Positions 46,234 to 55,523 of a stretch of 64,000 nucleotides of DNA are shown here, piece by piece. The stretch's first letter is position 1. Every line of letters begins with the position of its first letter. A model generated the notes under the pieces. It had not been told where the DNA came from, searched no databases, and worked only from the letters and a program-made list of their open reading frames with translations. The position numbers and the translations under genes are program-made. Source of the DNA: Methanomethylovorans sp. PtaU1.Bin093 (GTDB lineage Archaea; Halobacteriota; Methanosarcinia; Methanosarcinales; Methanosarcinaceae); assembly GCF_002067275.1 (NCBI RefSeq), contig NZ_MVQX01000054.1, positions 62,001-126,000 on the forward strand. Reading direction: 5' to 3'.

Positions 46234-46548
46234 TGGCAAGCACGCCTCAGGTCGCTGTCATTCACATACGCAAATGATCTGCAGTCTCGCCTCCACCCCG
46301 CAACCCTGCAAGCGACGGTTGTTCATGGTTGGTCTGCTCCCTTCCGGGCCTGAACTGGTCCCCACGATCAAGATATAAGAACATGTTCTCCAACAAGCCC
46401 TTAAATCAACATCATCCAAGCAGGACGGAGTTTCTCAGTTGAAACCTCAGGTTTGAGGATGATCCAGACATCTTCCATCGGCTTCGTCCCCCGCATATCG
46501 GCGATTTCGGGTTATAGATGACGCCGGACTATCCGGACTAGCCTGCCA
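46234..46548 (-). ncRNA. Signal recognition particle (7S) RNA
   Basis: About 315 bases read on the minus strand. The universally conserved helix-8 loop region is present as GTTCAGGCCCGGAAGGGAGC (around 46330-46355), and the 5' end (TGGCAGGCT) pairs with the 3' end (GCTTGCCA) to form archaeal helix 1. The Alu-domain GTCCGG motifs are near the 5' end. The size and long internal helices fit archaeal 7S RNA, which guides nascent secretory and membrane proteins with SRP19 and SRP54. Exact ends are estimates to within a few bases. Confidence 0.93.
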
Positions 46549-46570
46549 AGGACTAATAATGTGTATGTAC

Positions 46571-46577
46571 TAATAAA
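46571..46577 (-). promoter_or_regulatory. TATA box of SRP RNA
   Basis: The minus strand reads TTTATTA centred 26 bases upstream of the predicted SRP RNA 5' end at 46548, the normal archaeal TATA-to-start distance. Confidence 0.6.
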
Positions 46578-46688
46578 CCTATTCCCTCCTTGACATTAAA
46601 AATGATAGGATTAGTTTAAATCAGAATATCTACATAAAAGTAAACGTACTAAAGCCTAGGGTGCCAAAAATAAAAAAGGGGTTGAACA

Positions 46689-46928
46689 ATGGAAGAACTT
46701 ATCGGATTTGTTACTGGTAATAATAATAGGAAGAAGTTGCTGTCTGTTCTCGGATCAAAAAAAGAGATGGATGCAGACCGCATAGCAAAGACAATGCATG
46801 TTTTCCGTCCATCTGTGGACAAGATCATTGAAGAAATGATGGAAAAGGAACTCCTGGAGAGGCAGGGAGATAATTACAGGCTGACAGAACTGGGTATAAC
46901 AGTAGAGCGGACGATCCAGAACATATAA
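46689..46928 (+). CDS. Small winged-helix DNA-binding protein
   Basis: A 79-residue winged-helix protein: KKLLSVLGSKKEMDADRIAK, then the recognition-helix-like HVFRPSVDKIIEEMMEKELLE and a wing with NYRLTELGITVE. No sensor domain. It is an archaeal transcription factor-like protein of the ArsR/MarR-type fold, exact family not assigned. GGGG lies just upstream of the ATG. It faces tail to tail with the KaiC-like gene. Confidence 0.8.
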   Translation: MEELIGFVTGNNNRKKLLSVLGSKKEMDADRIAKTMHVFRPSVDKIIEEMMEKELLERQGDNYRLTELGITVERTIQNI

Positions 46929-46954
46929 AAGAACATATAAATCTAGTTTTGTTT

Positions 46955-48328
46955 TTACAATAGGGTATCAGATCTTATTTTGATACCCTTTTCCGTGATC
47001 GCGTATTCAGTCGGATTGAGCCTGTGCTGAGTGCCCTTGCTCTTTGAAACGCACATATATCTTCTTCCTCCTTCTGAATTCCTTAGTATGATGATGTTGT
47101 CCATCAGGAATTCTGCATCCATTCTCGTATTTTCCGTAATGGTACTGGAAGATCTAGGTGTGGTGAATACTGATGCGACATTTCTCTTCTTCAGGTACTT
47201 GAGCAGTGAATAAAGGTATCCCCTTAATTGTAACTGGTCAGGCAGCATCATTTCAAGATTGAATATACCGTCAAAGAACAATCTTTTGGCATTCATTCCC
47301 ATAATATATTCCTTTATCAGGGTTTCGTGCTCCTCGGGCCACATGCTGTCAGGGTCTGCAGATATGACCTTCAATTCCCCGTCATCAATATGTTGCTCCA
47401 TTTCCCATCCATGCTTTTTTGCTTCATTGACCAGTGAATTGTGCAAACATTCAAAGCTGACTATGACACAAGGTTCTTTTCTATTCAGTCCTTCTGAGAT
47501 GAATTGCAGGCCAAAAGTGGTTTTTCCGGTTCCTGGTTTGCCAGTGACCAAAGTACTGCTGTTGCTGAACAATCCTCCTTCTAATATTCTATCTAATCCC
47601 GGGACCCCGGAACTTATCTTCTCGGGTAAAGTATTCGCAGATTCTTTGTTATGAGAGGAAGATATCATGCTGAATCCTTCAGAACTCATAGTGTAGCGAT
47701 ATTTTCGGTATATACTCTCCGTATTCTTTTGAGGATCTATTCCCCTGAGTTTTAAAACCTCCAGAAAGTTACCTGTTCTTAAACCATTGTCTTCTCTTGA
47801 AAGGTATATTATGCCATCAACAAGGTGGCTCACAACTGAGTCATGCAGTTCTTCCTTAAGCATTTCCCCTGTCAGGACCACAAGTGCTTTCCATTCCTGA
47901 ATCATGGAATCAAGTGTATAGAAGAACCTTCGTTTCTCAGGTTCTATGAACCCAAAACCAAGAGGTGTTACAGGGTCAAGGACTACTCTATCTGGTTTTG
48001 TAGATCCTACTATATTTCCAATATCTATCAACGTGCTTAAAGGATCTTTTTCAGATATGGAACGGTTTATGGGATGAATATGGATCCGATCATCAAAGAA
48101 GTTCATTCTGGAATAATACATCTTCAGTTTTTCAGGAGATTCTGTTGTGAATGGTATATATAATGTTTTTTCGCCATTTTTTGCAGCATGGGAAAGGATC
48201 TGCAGGCAAAAGCTTGTCTTGCCTACACCTGTAGTTCCCGCTAATAATATAGTTGATGGCGATTTCAGAGTGCCGATGATCTCGTCAACTCCCCGGATAC
48301 CAAATAAAAGTTCTTTCAGCTCATCCAT
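46955..48328 (-). CDS. Two-domain KaiC-like RecA-superfamily ATPase
   Basis: A 457-residue protein with two RecA/KaiC domains. Domain 1 (about 1-215) has Walker A AGTTGVGKTS; domain 2 (about 225-457) has GKPGTGKTTFGLQF. The catalytic Glu pair after Walker B strands is present in domain 2 (IVSFEC) and weaker in domain 1 (IPFTTES), so domain 2 may be the active ATPase. Such archaeal KaiC homologues are linked to signalling and motility but are not clock proteins. ATG 48328 is preferred over an upstream TTG. It is divergent from the glycosylation genes. Confidence 0.88.
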   Translation of the reverse strand: MDELKELLFGIRGVDEIIGTLKSPSTILLAGTTGVGKTSFCLQILSHAAKNGEKTLYIPFTTESPEKLKMYYSRMNFFDDRIHIHPINRSISEKDPLSTLIDIGNIVGSTKPDRVVLDPVTPLGFGFIEPEKRRFFYTLDSMIQEWKALVVLTGEMLKEELHDSVVSHLVDGIIYLSREDNGLRTGNFLEVLKLRGIDPQKNTESIYRKYRYTMSSEGFSMISSSHNKESANTLPEKISSGVPGLDRILEGGLFSNSSTLVTGKPGTGKTTFGLQFISEGLNRKEPCVIVSFECLHNSLVNEAKKHGWEMEQHIDDGELKVISADPDSMWPEEHETLIKEYIMGMNAKRLFFDGIFNLEMMLPDQLQLRGYLYSLLKYLKKRNVASVFTTPRSSSTITENTRMDAEFLMDNIIILRNSEGGRRYMCVSKSKGTQHRLNPTEYAITEKGIKIRSDTLL

Positions 48329-48469
48329 TCTGTATACCAATACGTATAGACTAATACTTATATCTTCTTAATAATTTCATAGTTCTAAATATAAACAGCT
48401 GAATAAAAATCCCATTTTATAGCTCGATGATATGATAAATATATGTAATGGTAAGTAATATGAGAATGC

Positions 48470-49600
48470 ATGCCAATGGTTTCCATTGTAATGCCCTCCA
48501 TGAACGAGGAATCCACTATAAGGACATGCATACTGAAAGCTATGTCCTTTTTCGAGACCAGGGGTCTTGAAGGTGAGATCATCGTGGTGGACAATTCCAC
48601 GGATCGAACTGCAGAAATAGCCAGATCTATGGGTGCAGTGGTCATACCTTCAGTAAAAGGCTATGGGAATGCATATCTTAAGGGGCTTGCAAGGGCAACT
48701 GGGGACTATATAGCCATAGCAGATGCAGATAACACTTATGATCTCAATGAATTGCCCATGTTCTTCGATATCCTTATGAACGGAGAGGCAGATTTCGTAA
48801 TCGGCAGCAGGTTACGAGGTAACATAAAAAAAGGAGCAATGCCATGGTTGCACCAATATATAGGTAATCCCTTCCTCACATGGCTGTTAAATGTTCTCTT
48901 TGGCACAAGTATTTCAGATGCTCACTGTGGAATGCGGGCTTTTACACGAGAGGCCCTTGAAAAGATGAACCTTAAGAGCCATGGCATGGAGTTAGCTTCA
49001 GAGATGGTCATCGAAGCCGCAGATAAAGGCCTGCGTATAAAGGAAGTTCCAATCTCATATGATTTAAGGGATTCCCCTTCCAAGCTCAGGTCCTTACACG
49101 ATGGCTGGAGGCATATTAGGTTCATGATGCTCTACCGCCCAGTTTCTTTCCTGCTGGTGCCTGGTACGTTTGTTTTTTTAGTAGGGGCAGCCTTATTGTT
49201 CACGTTGCCACGTATGGGCAATGTGGCTGAGACCAGGCTTCATTCATTCATATTGGCAAGTATGCTGACAGTGATAGGTAGTCAGCTTTTTGCAACTGGC
49301 CTTTATCTGGGTGCCTATGGATACATAAATGGGTTATATGTGAAGGAGAGTTCTTTCATAAAAAAGATCATGGACTATCATTCACTTGAAGAGGAACTAT
49401 TTGCAGGCATGGTTTTTTTGCTCGCAGGCATATTCATTGGCTTAAAAGTGGTTTTCTCATGGGTAAGTTCAGGCTATGGTTCTCTTTTTCAGATCCAAAC
49501 AGCAGTATTTGCCATGGTATTTGGTTCCATAGGTTTGCAAATGATCTTTACAGCCATATTTCTGAGCGTGCTTATGCTTGGAATGGACACCGATAGGTGA
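48470..49600 (+). CDS. Family 2 glycosyltransferase with membrane C-terminus (DPM1/GtrB-like)
   Basis: Probably moves a sugar from a nucleotide sugar to dolichyl phosphate on the cytoplasmic membrane face. The GT2 domain (1-230) has VSIVMPSMNEE, VVDNSTD, the DAD metal-binding motif in IADADNTYD and the catalytic-region SDAHCGMRAF; at least four membrane spans follow (about 225-370). It begins the surface glycosylation block and overlaps nothing; the next gene starts four bases after its stop. Confidence 0.88.
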   Translation: MPMVSIVMPSMNEESTIRTCILKAMSFFETRGLEGEIIVVDNSTDRTAEIARSMGAVVIPSVKGYGNAYLKGLARATGDYIAIADADNTYDLNELPMFFDILMNGEADFVIGSRLRGNIKKGAMPWLHQYIGNPFLTWLLNVLFGTSISDAHCGMRAFTREALEKMNLKSHGMELASEMVIEAADKGLRIKEVPISYDLRDSPSKLRSLHDGWRHIRFMMLYRPVSFLLVPGTFVFLVGAALLFTLPRMGNVAETRLHSFILASMLTVIGSQLFATGLYLGAYGYINGLYVKESSFIKKIMDYHSLEEELFAGMVFLLAGIFIGLKVVFSWVSSGYGSLFQIQTAVFAMVFGSIGLQMIFTAIFLSVLMLGMDTDR

Positions 49601-49604
49601 CATT

Positions 49605-50753
49605 ATGAGGATCGCCTTTGTATATGATGCAGTTTATCCATGGGTGAAAGGTGGGGCTGAAAAGAGAATATATGAACTGGGCATTCGTTTCATAGCAAAA
49701 GGGCATGAAGTGCACCTCTTTGGGATCAAATGGTGGGAAGGGGCAGATGTTATTGAACACGATGGCATGTTCCTACATGGTGTCTGCAAATCAAGGGAGC
49801 TCTATGTGGAAGGAAGAAGGTCCATCAGTGCAGCACTGGTCTATTCCATAAAACTGTTCTCACATCTAAGACGTGAGAAATTCGATCTTATTGATGTAAG
49901 TGTATTTCCTTATTTTTCATGTTTTACAGTAAGGCTTGTTTCTATTTTAAATAAAGGCCATGTAGTATACACCTGGCATGAGGTCTGGGGTGATTACTGG
50001 TACTACTACATGGGCAAAGCAGGTTTTTTTGGAAAAATGATCGAAAAGGCAGTATCAAAAATATCTGGAAATAATATTGCAGTTTCGGAATGGACTAAAC
50101 AAAGGCTCGAAGAGCTGGGGGTTTCTGAGGAAAAGATATCTGTTATCCCAAATGGTATTGATCTCCAAGCGATATCCGAAATACAGGCAGAAGGTGGTAA
50201 TCTCCCGGAGGGAATAGATGAGAAATTTTATGATGTAATTTTTGCCGGGAGGCTTATCAAAGATAAAAATGTCGATTTTCTACTTAGAGCCGTGTCTCTT
50301 CTAAAAATAGATTATCCTGGCCTCATTTGCTGCATCGTGGGAGATGGCCCGGAGAAAACAGAACTTGTGGATCTCTCAAACAGAATAGGGATTTACACAA
50401 ATGTTGAATTTGTAGGTTTTCAGGATTATAGTTCTCTTATCGGAAAAATAAAAGCTTCAAAGGTTTTCGTACTTCCTTCTTCGAGGGAGGGTTTTGGGAT
50501 GGTCGTAATAGAGGCATTTGCATGTGGGATTCCCGTAATAACTGTAAAGGAGAAGTATAATGCAGCACAAGGGTTGGTTGAAGATGGACTTGATGGATTT
50601 GTTGTAGCTTTAGATGAGAGAGAGATTGCTCAGGCAGTGGGAAAAATTATTGAGGATGCCCAATGTCGTAAAAATATGTCGAAGGCTGCTTTTCAGAAAT
50701 CTGAAGGTTATGATTGGAATGAGGCTTTATCTAAATTTGAAAAATATTTGTGA
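49605..50753 (+). CDS. Family 4 glycosyltransferase
   Basis: A GT-B fold retaining glycosyltransferase of about 382 residues. The N-terminal domain begins IAFVYDAVYPWVKGG (acceptor site), and the C-terminal donor domain has NGID, FAGRLIKDKNV, FVLPSSREGFGMVVIEAFACGIPV with the conserved E-x7-E motif. Likely adds a sugar to the lipid-linked glycan. ATG 49605 follows GGTGA at the end of the GT2 gene. Confidence 0.9.
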   Translation: MRIAFVYDAVYPWVKGGAEKRIYELGIRFIAKGHEVHLFGIKWWEGADVIEHDGMFLHGVCKSRELYVEGRRSISAALVYSIKLFSHLRREKFDLIDVSVFPYFSCFTVRLVSILNKGHVVYTWHEVWGDYWYYYMGKAGFFGKMIEKAVSKISGNNIAVSEWTKQRLEELGVSEEKISVIPNGIDLQAISEIQAEGGNLPEGIDEKFYDVIFAGRLIKDKNVDFLLRAVSLLKIDYPGLICCIVGDGPEKTELVDLSNRIGIYTNVEFVGFQDYSSLIGKIKASKVFVLPSSREGFGMVVIEAFACGIPVITVKEKYNAAQGLVEDGLDGFVVALDEREIAQAVGKIIEDAQCRKNMSKAAFQKSEGYDWNEALSKFEKYL

Positions 50754-50761
50754 GGCATCGA

Positions 50762-51838
50762 ATGAAAGTCGCTATATTTCATGATTACATCGGAGCGATC
50801 GGTGGGGGGGAAAAACTGGTTCTCACACTTGCAGAAGGACTAGGAGCAGATGTAATTACCACAGATGTGGATATGGATTCCGTAACTAAAATGGGCTTTG
50901 AGAACGTCAACATCATAAGTCTTGGAAAAACATTGAAAGTACCGCCTCTCAAACAGATAGTTGCTTCTTTTAAGTTTGCAAGGTGTGATTTTTCCAAAAA
51001 CTATGATTTCTTTATCTTTTCAGGCAATTGGGCATTCTTTGCAGCGAAAAAGCACAAACCAAATGTTTACTATTGTCATACTCCAACAAGAGCCTTTTAT
51101 GATCTTTATGAAGTATATCGTAAAAATCAGTCTGTGTTCTATTCACTGCCATTTGTCATCTGGGTACGTATACACAGAAAGATCTCGGAGTACTATCTTA
51201 CCCATGTATCTAGGATCGTGACAAATTCCATGAATACTCAAAAACGGATACAAAAGTATTTTTGCAGGGATTCAGTTATTATCTATCCACCGGTCGATAC
51301 TTCAAGGTTCGAGTATAAAGAATATGGGGATTTCTGGCTTTCTGTGAACAGGCTGTATCCTGAAAAGAGGGTAGAACTGCAGATAAACGCTTTCAGGGAA
51401 ATGCCGGATCTAAAATTGATCATCGTGGGAGGCTATGCGACAGGGGATCATGCATCGGGATATGCAGCCAGTCTGATGACCGGACTTCCAGAAAATGTTA
51501 TATTGATGGGTAGTGTTTCAGAGGAAAAACTACTTGAATTATATGCTACGTGTAAAGGGCATATTACAACAGCACTTGATGAAGATTTTGGTATGACACC
51601 TGTAGAAGCCATGGCATCCGGCAAACCAACGGTTGCGGTAAAAGAAGGGGGATACCTTGAAACTGTGTTAGATGGAGTTACAGGTTTGTTAGTGGAGCCA
51701 GAAGTATCCTCTATTATTAAGGCTATCAAAGAAGTGTCTTCAGATCCTCAACGATATCGGGAAGCATGTATCTATAGAGCTAAGGAATTTGATGTATCTG
51801 TAATGCTTCAGAAAATGCGGGCAATGCTGAACCCGTGA
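50762..51838 (+). CDS. Family 4 glycosyltransferase (second)
   Basis: A GT-B enzyme of about 358 residues: IFHDYIGAIGGGEKLVL at the N-terminus, YYCHTPTRAFYDLY, a PPVDTSRF linker, SVNRLYPEKRVEL and the donor motif TTALDEDFGMTPVEAMASGKPTVA with E-x7-E. It resembles mannosyltransferases of the WbaZ type, but the sugar is uncertain. ATG 50762 begins nine bases after the previous stop; an earlier start at 50750 overlaps it. Confidence 0.88.
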   Translation: MKVAIFHDYIGAIGGGEKLVLTLAEGLGADVITTDVDMDSVTKMGFENVNIISLGKTLKVPPLKQIVASFKFARCDFSKNYDFFIFSGNWAFFAAKKHKPNVYYCHTPTRAFYDLYEVYRKNQSVFYSLPFVIWVRIHRKISEYYLTHVSRIVTNSMNTQKRIQKYFCRDSVIIYPPVDTSRFEYKEYGDFWLSVNRLYPEKRVELQINAFREMPDLKLIIVGGYATGDHASGYAASLMTGLPENVILMGSVSEEKLLELYATCKGHITTALDEDFGMTPVEAMASGKPTVAVKEGGYLETVLDGVTGLLVEPEVSSIIKAIKEVSSDPQRYREACIYRAKEFDVSVMLQKMRAMLNP

Positions 51839-51887
51839 AATATATATGTTTCAATAATTAATCAACGTGAATCAAAGGGATGAAAGG

Positions 51888-54218
51888 ATGAGTACGATCG
51901 ATTCTCTCTCTGTCAGGACTAAAATATTGTTAGTGATGCTTTTTGCATCGCTTATACGTTTGTTCCCATTATCTTTTCTCTTGTCGGATGGCAGGGTAAC
52001 TTTTGTTAGTTATGACTCCTATTATCACATGCGAAATATTCTCTATACTACACAACATTTTCCGGGATATATCCTGTCTGATTCATACATCAACTATCCA
52101 TTGGGATTTGATATCAGTTGGCCCCCTCTATACGATCTGCTAATATCTCTGGTGGCTTTGGTAGTTGGGTTGGGTAGTCCGAGTGATAGTACAATTGAAC
52201 TGGTCGCTGCACTTTTTCCAGTTGTTATCGGAACTCTTTCCTTGGTGCCTTTGTATTTTGCAGCTTCAGCTCTTTTCGGCCGCAGGGTTGGTCTTTACAG
52301 TATAGTTGTGTTTGCAGTAATGCCCATTCATCTTATGGTCTCTATGTTCGGGGCCACAGATCATCACGTTGCTGAGATATTATTATCAACTACAGCTTTT
52401 ACATTGTTTATTTTCTCCCTTAAAGAAGGTGCAGATCCTGATGTCTGCAGGAAATTAACAAAAAGCGATCTTATGGCATGTATTGGATCCCGTTCAGCGA
52501 TCTATGCTATAGGGGCAGGTATCACACTTGCTGTTTCTGTGCTCACATGGACGGGCTCACCTATATTCATAGGTCTTTTTGCATTATATGTGCCAGTGCA
52601 ACTGGCTCTTGATCTTAAAGTTAAAAGGAACTCAGGGTACCTGTTGTCCAGTTCGTGCATAATGTATCTGGCTGCTCTTGTGTTTGTTATACCTTTTGTG
52701 GCGATCATAGTAAGGGAAGGATATGAGTTAAGTGCAGCTTTTGTTTCCTGGTTCCATGTGCTATACATATTTTCAATGCTCTGTTTTACATTGATGTGCT
52801 GGGTTGTAGCTCACGTTATAGGTAACAGGGGTCAATGGTGGCATTATCTATTGGTCATCCTTGTCCTAATTGCCGCTGTTATCATCGGCACCAAGTCAAT
52901 GATGCCTACCTTCTTCTCAAACATCGTTTCAGGCATTGGTTACCTGTTAGGATTTGATGAAACCATCAGTACTATCAATGAAGCTTTACCTCTGTTTTGG
53001 GATCAGTACGGAGATTTCACTTTGAGTTCTGTATGGCGTGGCTTTGGTCTGTTCTTCCTGTCAGCCCTTGCATCTCTTCTGCTGATCTTGCGACAGGGGT
53101 TTCCATCAAAAAAACCCACTATCGCCTTTTTTGTTGTATGGTCGGTCATTGTCTTTTTCCTGGCTCTATCTCAAAGACGCTTTATGTATCTGTTATCTAT
53201 CAATGTAGCAGTTCTCTCAGGTTATTTTATGGGGCAGCTGCACTCATGGTTGATGCCAGAAGCAGTCAAAGAGCATGGGGGGAAGCGCAAAAAGGTTCAG
53301 ACAAACCCTGGCAAGATGCCATTGCTGTTGATACTTGGAATGTTGTTACTACCCGGTGTTTTGATATCTGTGGCTGCAGTGTCAAATCCATCTGTTATGC
53401 CTTCTGACTGGCAGGAAACACTGGACTGGGTCAAGGATCACACTCCTGTGACCTCTTACTATAATGACCCATTCCAGACTCCTGAATATGGGGTGCTAAG
53501 CTGGTGGGACTTTGGTAATTGGATCATTTACAGATCCCAAAGGCCAGTGGTCACCAATAACTTCCAACCGGCTGTGAAGGAAACAGCTGTCTTTTTCCTG
53601 TCACAGAATGGAACAGAAGCCTCAGATATACTTGACGAGAGGAATGTAAAATATATACTGACAGATATCTCAATGGTCAAGGGTAAATTCTTTAGTATTG
53701 CTAAACTTGCTGGTGAAGACTATAATAGTTTCTTTGATGAAGAAACCCTCACTAAAGGCTCATCTACGGTAACAAAAAAGGTAGAGAATGAGAAGTTCAA
53801 AAATTCCATGCTTGTCAAGCTCCATGTTTATGATGGCAGTGGCTCCGGAAATTATCGGTTGTTATACGAATCCAATACAACCGTTACCAAGGATCCCGAA
53901 GTTAAATATGTTAAGGTTTTCGAGTATGTTCAAGGGGTGTCAATAACAGGCAAGGCCCAACCCGGCGAAAAGGTTTATGGTGCAACCACTCTTGTCAGCA
54001 ACAGAGATAGGCAATTTGATTATTACAATTCTGCAGTCGCTGATGAGAATGGTACTTATAACCTGGTCCTAGCTTACCCAACTCAGGATGGCACTTCTTC
54101 AACATATGCTATTTTGCCGTACACTATCATTGGTGAGAAGAGCAGGTCTTCAAAACAGATCGATGTTACAGAGAGTGCCGTCCAGACTGGAGAAGTTTTG
54201 CTGTTAGACCTTGTGTAG
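51888..54218 (+). CDS. aglB: Oligosaccharyltransferase AglB (STT3)
   Basis: Transfers the lipid-linked glycan to Asn in N-x-S/T sequons outside the membrane. About 776 residues: 13 or so membrane spans, then a globular domain. Catalytic parts are present: the first DxD-like SYDSYYHMR, the second GATDHHV, TIxE (TINE), the diagnostic WWDFGNW in the C-terminal domain and the MI-type motif D-x2-M-x3-K-x3-I (DISMVKGKFFSI). ATG 51888 has AAGG upstream; GTG 51867 is an alternative. It closes the block of glycosyltransferases and lies 1.4 kb before the S-layer gene, its likely main substrate. Confidence 0.95.
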   Translation: MSTIDSLSVRTKILLVMLFASLIRLFPLSFLLSDGRVTFVSYDSYYHMRNILYTTQHFPGYILSDSYINYPLGFDISWPPLYDLLISLVALVVGLGSPSDSTIELVAALFPVVIGTLSLVPLYFAASALFGRRVGLYSIVVFAVMPIHLMVSMFGATDHHVAEILLSTTAFTLFIFSLKEGADPDVCRKLTKSDLMACIGSRSAIYAIGAGITLAVSVLTWTGSPIFIGLFALYVPVQLALDLKVKRNSGYLLSSSCIMYLAALVFVIPFVAIIVREGYELSAAFVSWFHVLYIFSMLCFTLMCWVVAHVIGNRGQWWHYLLVILVLIAAVIIGTKSMMPTFFSNIVSGIGYLLGFDETISTINEALPLFWDQYGDFTLSSVWRGFGLFFLSALASLLLILRQGFPSKKPTIAFFVVWSVIVFFLALSQRRFMYLLSINVAVLSGYFMGQLHSWLMPEAVKEHGGKRKKVQTNPGKMPLLLILGMLLLPGVLISVAAVSNPSVMPSDWQETLDWVKDHTPVTSYYNDPFQTPEYGVLSWWDFGNWIIYRSQRPVVTNNFQPAVKETAVFFLSQNGTEASDILDERNVKYILTDISMVKGKFFSIAKLAGEDYNSFFDEETLTKGSSTVTKKVENEKFKNSMLVKLHVYDGSGSGNYRLLYESNTTVTKDPEVKYVKVFEYVQGVSITGKAQPGEKVYGATTLVSNRDRQFDYYNSAVADENGTYNLVLAYPTQDGTSSTYAILPYTIIGEKSRSSKQIDVTESAVQTGEVLLLDLV

Positions 54219-54310
54219 GTTTAACACTTTCCTCTTTTGGCCTGGGTTAGTACTATATATAAAAAAAGCATTATATTAATGGAGTTTCTGACGGAACTTC
54301 AGGTGATATA

Positions 54311-54454
54311 ATGCTTTACAGATGTCGACTGTGTGAAGGAAAGATGAATAGATGGAGGTATCCTGCCATTAAAAGACAGGACAATTTCGGAAGACAATTA
54401 GTTATCTACAAGTGTGTTGAGTGCGGTAACGAAGAAACTTATCCTGAAATTTAA
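54311..54454 (+). CDS. Small zinc ribbon protein
   Basis: A 47-residue gene of two CxxC knuckles, MLYRCRLCEG and YKCVECGNEE, spaced about 30 residues, so a complete zinc ribbon with little else. AGGTGAT lies just upstream of the ATG and a TATATATAA stretch near 54252 gives a promoter. It is between aglB and a KaiC-like gene with which it converges (stops two bases apart). Function unknown; comparable small zinc ribbons in archaea can be RNA polymerase or ribosome-linked. Confidence 0.75.
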   Translation: MLYRCRLCEGKMNRWRYPAIKRQDNFGRQLVIYKCVECGNEETYPEI

Positions 54455-54456
54455 CT

Positions 54457-55236
54457 TCAGAACATTGAATAAACTTCTTCATGTGGATGGATCACAAAAC
54501 CATCAGGTGTGATCTCATACGGGTGTATCTTTTTACTGTGGTCCGATCCACGCATCTTATATATTTCCAGACTGCGCATGCGGACATTCTCATGCCTCTT
54601 ATAATACAACACAATGGTTCCATCGGTAACGAAGTTCTCAACTCCGAACCTTGAGGGACTTGATTCGTCAATTACTTCACAGGTCATCATGGAAGTGAGC
54701 CCAATTACTTCCAGGGTGGTACTGAGCTTGAGTAATTCCACACGGATCTTTGCATGATCTTGCAGGTAGAAGCTTATGGATGTCGTAGAATCTACAAGTG
54801 CTCTTTGCGCATTGATCTCTTCCTGGGTGGTAATGATCTGGTCCATCAGGGAACGAATATCAAAAGGCCGGATATCCACATATTTCTCCTGAGAAGGTAT
54901 ACCGATCTTTGTAGAACAGGCATCTATTATAGCAAGTTTGTTCTCTTCTTCCAATTCCTCAAGGTTCCATCCAAACTTCAGTACGTTCTCTCTTATCTGC
55001 TCTGGTCTCTCCTCTGTCGCTACTATAATCCCGTTCTCACCGTATTTAGTAATACCATTATAGATGAACTGGATGGAGAAATTTGTCTTTCCGGCTCCGG
55101 ATGTCCCTGAAACCAGATATGTTCTGTCCCTTATGAGCCCTCCGCCACAGAGTTCATCAAAACCCGGTATGCCGGTTCTCACTCTGTTGGGCCCCTCTTC
55201 CATCTTGATCTCTTCAGATATAGCGCCATCAAACAT
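54457..55236 (-). CDS. Single-domain KaiC-like ATPase
   Basis: A 259-residue RecA/KaiC-family ATPase with GIPGFDELCGGGLI, Walker A SGTSGAGKTN (43-52) and IVATEERPEQIRENVLKFG containing the catalytic Glu pair, plus a Walker B-like RALVDSTTS. A KaiC-family C-terminal RGSDHSKK segment is present. ATG 55236 has GAGGCG upstream; the open frame extends to 55386 but that part is unlike the family. It faces the S-layer gene divergently across 435 bases. Confidence 0.87.
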   Translation of the reverse strand: MFDGAISEEIKMEEGPNRVRTGIPGFDELCGGGLIRDRTYLVSGTSGAGKTNFSIQFIYNGITKYGENGIIVATEERPEQIRENVLKFGWNLEELEEENKLAIIDACSTKIGIPSQEKYVDIRPFDIRSLMDQIITTQEEINAQRALVDSTTSISFYLQDHAKIRVELLKLSTTLEVIGLTSMMTCEVIDESSPSRFGVENFVTDGTIVLYYKRHENVRMRSLEIYKMRGSDHSKKIHPYEITPDGFVIHPHEEVYSMF

Positions 55237-55492
55237 CTTGTGTTTCGCCTCGTTTTGTATTAATCCTTGGTATTTATAATATATCTGAGAAGATATAAAT
55301 GTATTGAGGTAATAATCATGATAATGAGCTATAGCATAATTACATTTTAATCTATTCGACGATCTATTAAATGCACTTTCTTGCATGTCGTTCTTTTAGA
55401 GGGTACATATGATGGAGTTCGACATTTCCCGTTAAATACATCGATACTTGTCATTGCTACGTGAAAAATAACCTCTTTGAGACCACAAAAGA
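55237..55492. other. Intergenic region between KaiC-like and S-layer genes
   Basis: No gene seen in these 256 bases. It should hold the promoter of the minus-strand KaiC-like gene (TATA-like AT-rich stretches around 55275-55310) and upstream activator sequence for the highly expressed S-layer gene. The open frame extension of the KaiC-like gene into 55237-55386 is Asn/Tyr-rich and judged non-coding. Confidence 0.5.
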
Positions 55493-55500
55493 TTTAAAAG
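55493..55500 (+). promoter_or_regulatory. TATA box of the S-layer gene
   Basis: TTTAAAAG preceded by purine-rich ACAAAAGA (BRE-like) fits the archaeal promoter. It predicts a transcript start near 55521, thus a leader of about 150 bases before the S-layer ATG at 55672, unusually long for an archaeon. Confidence 0.6.
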
Positions 55501-55523
55501 GGAAATTATCTAATAGGCTCTTG

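Noticed and set aside
55237-55386. N-terminal extension of the single-domain KaiC-like protein
   Set aside because: The added residues are unlike the family and the start at 55236 has a ribosome binding site and gives the normal N-terminus.
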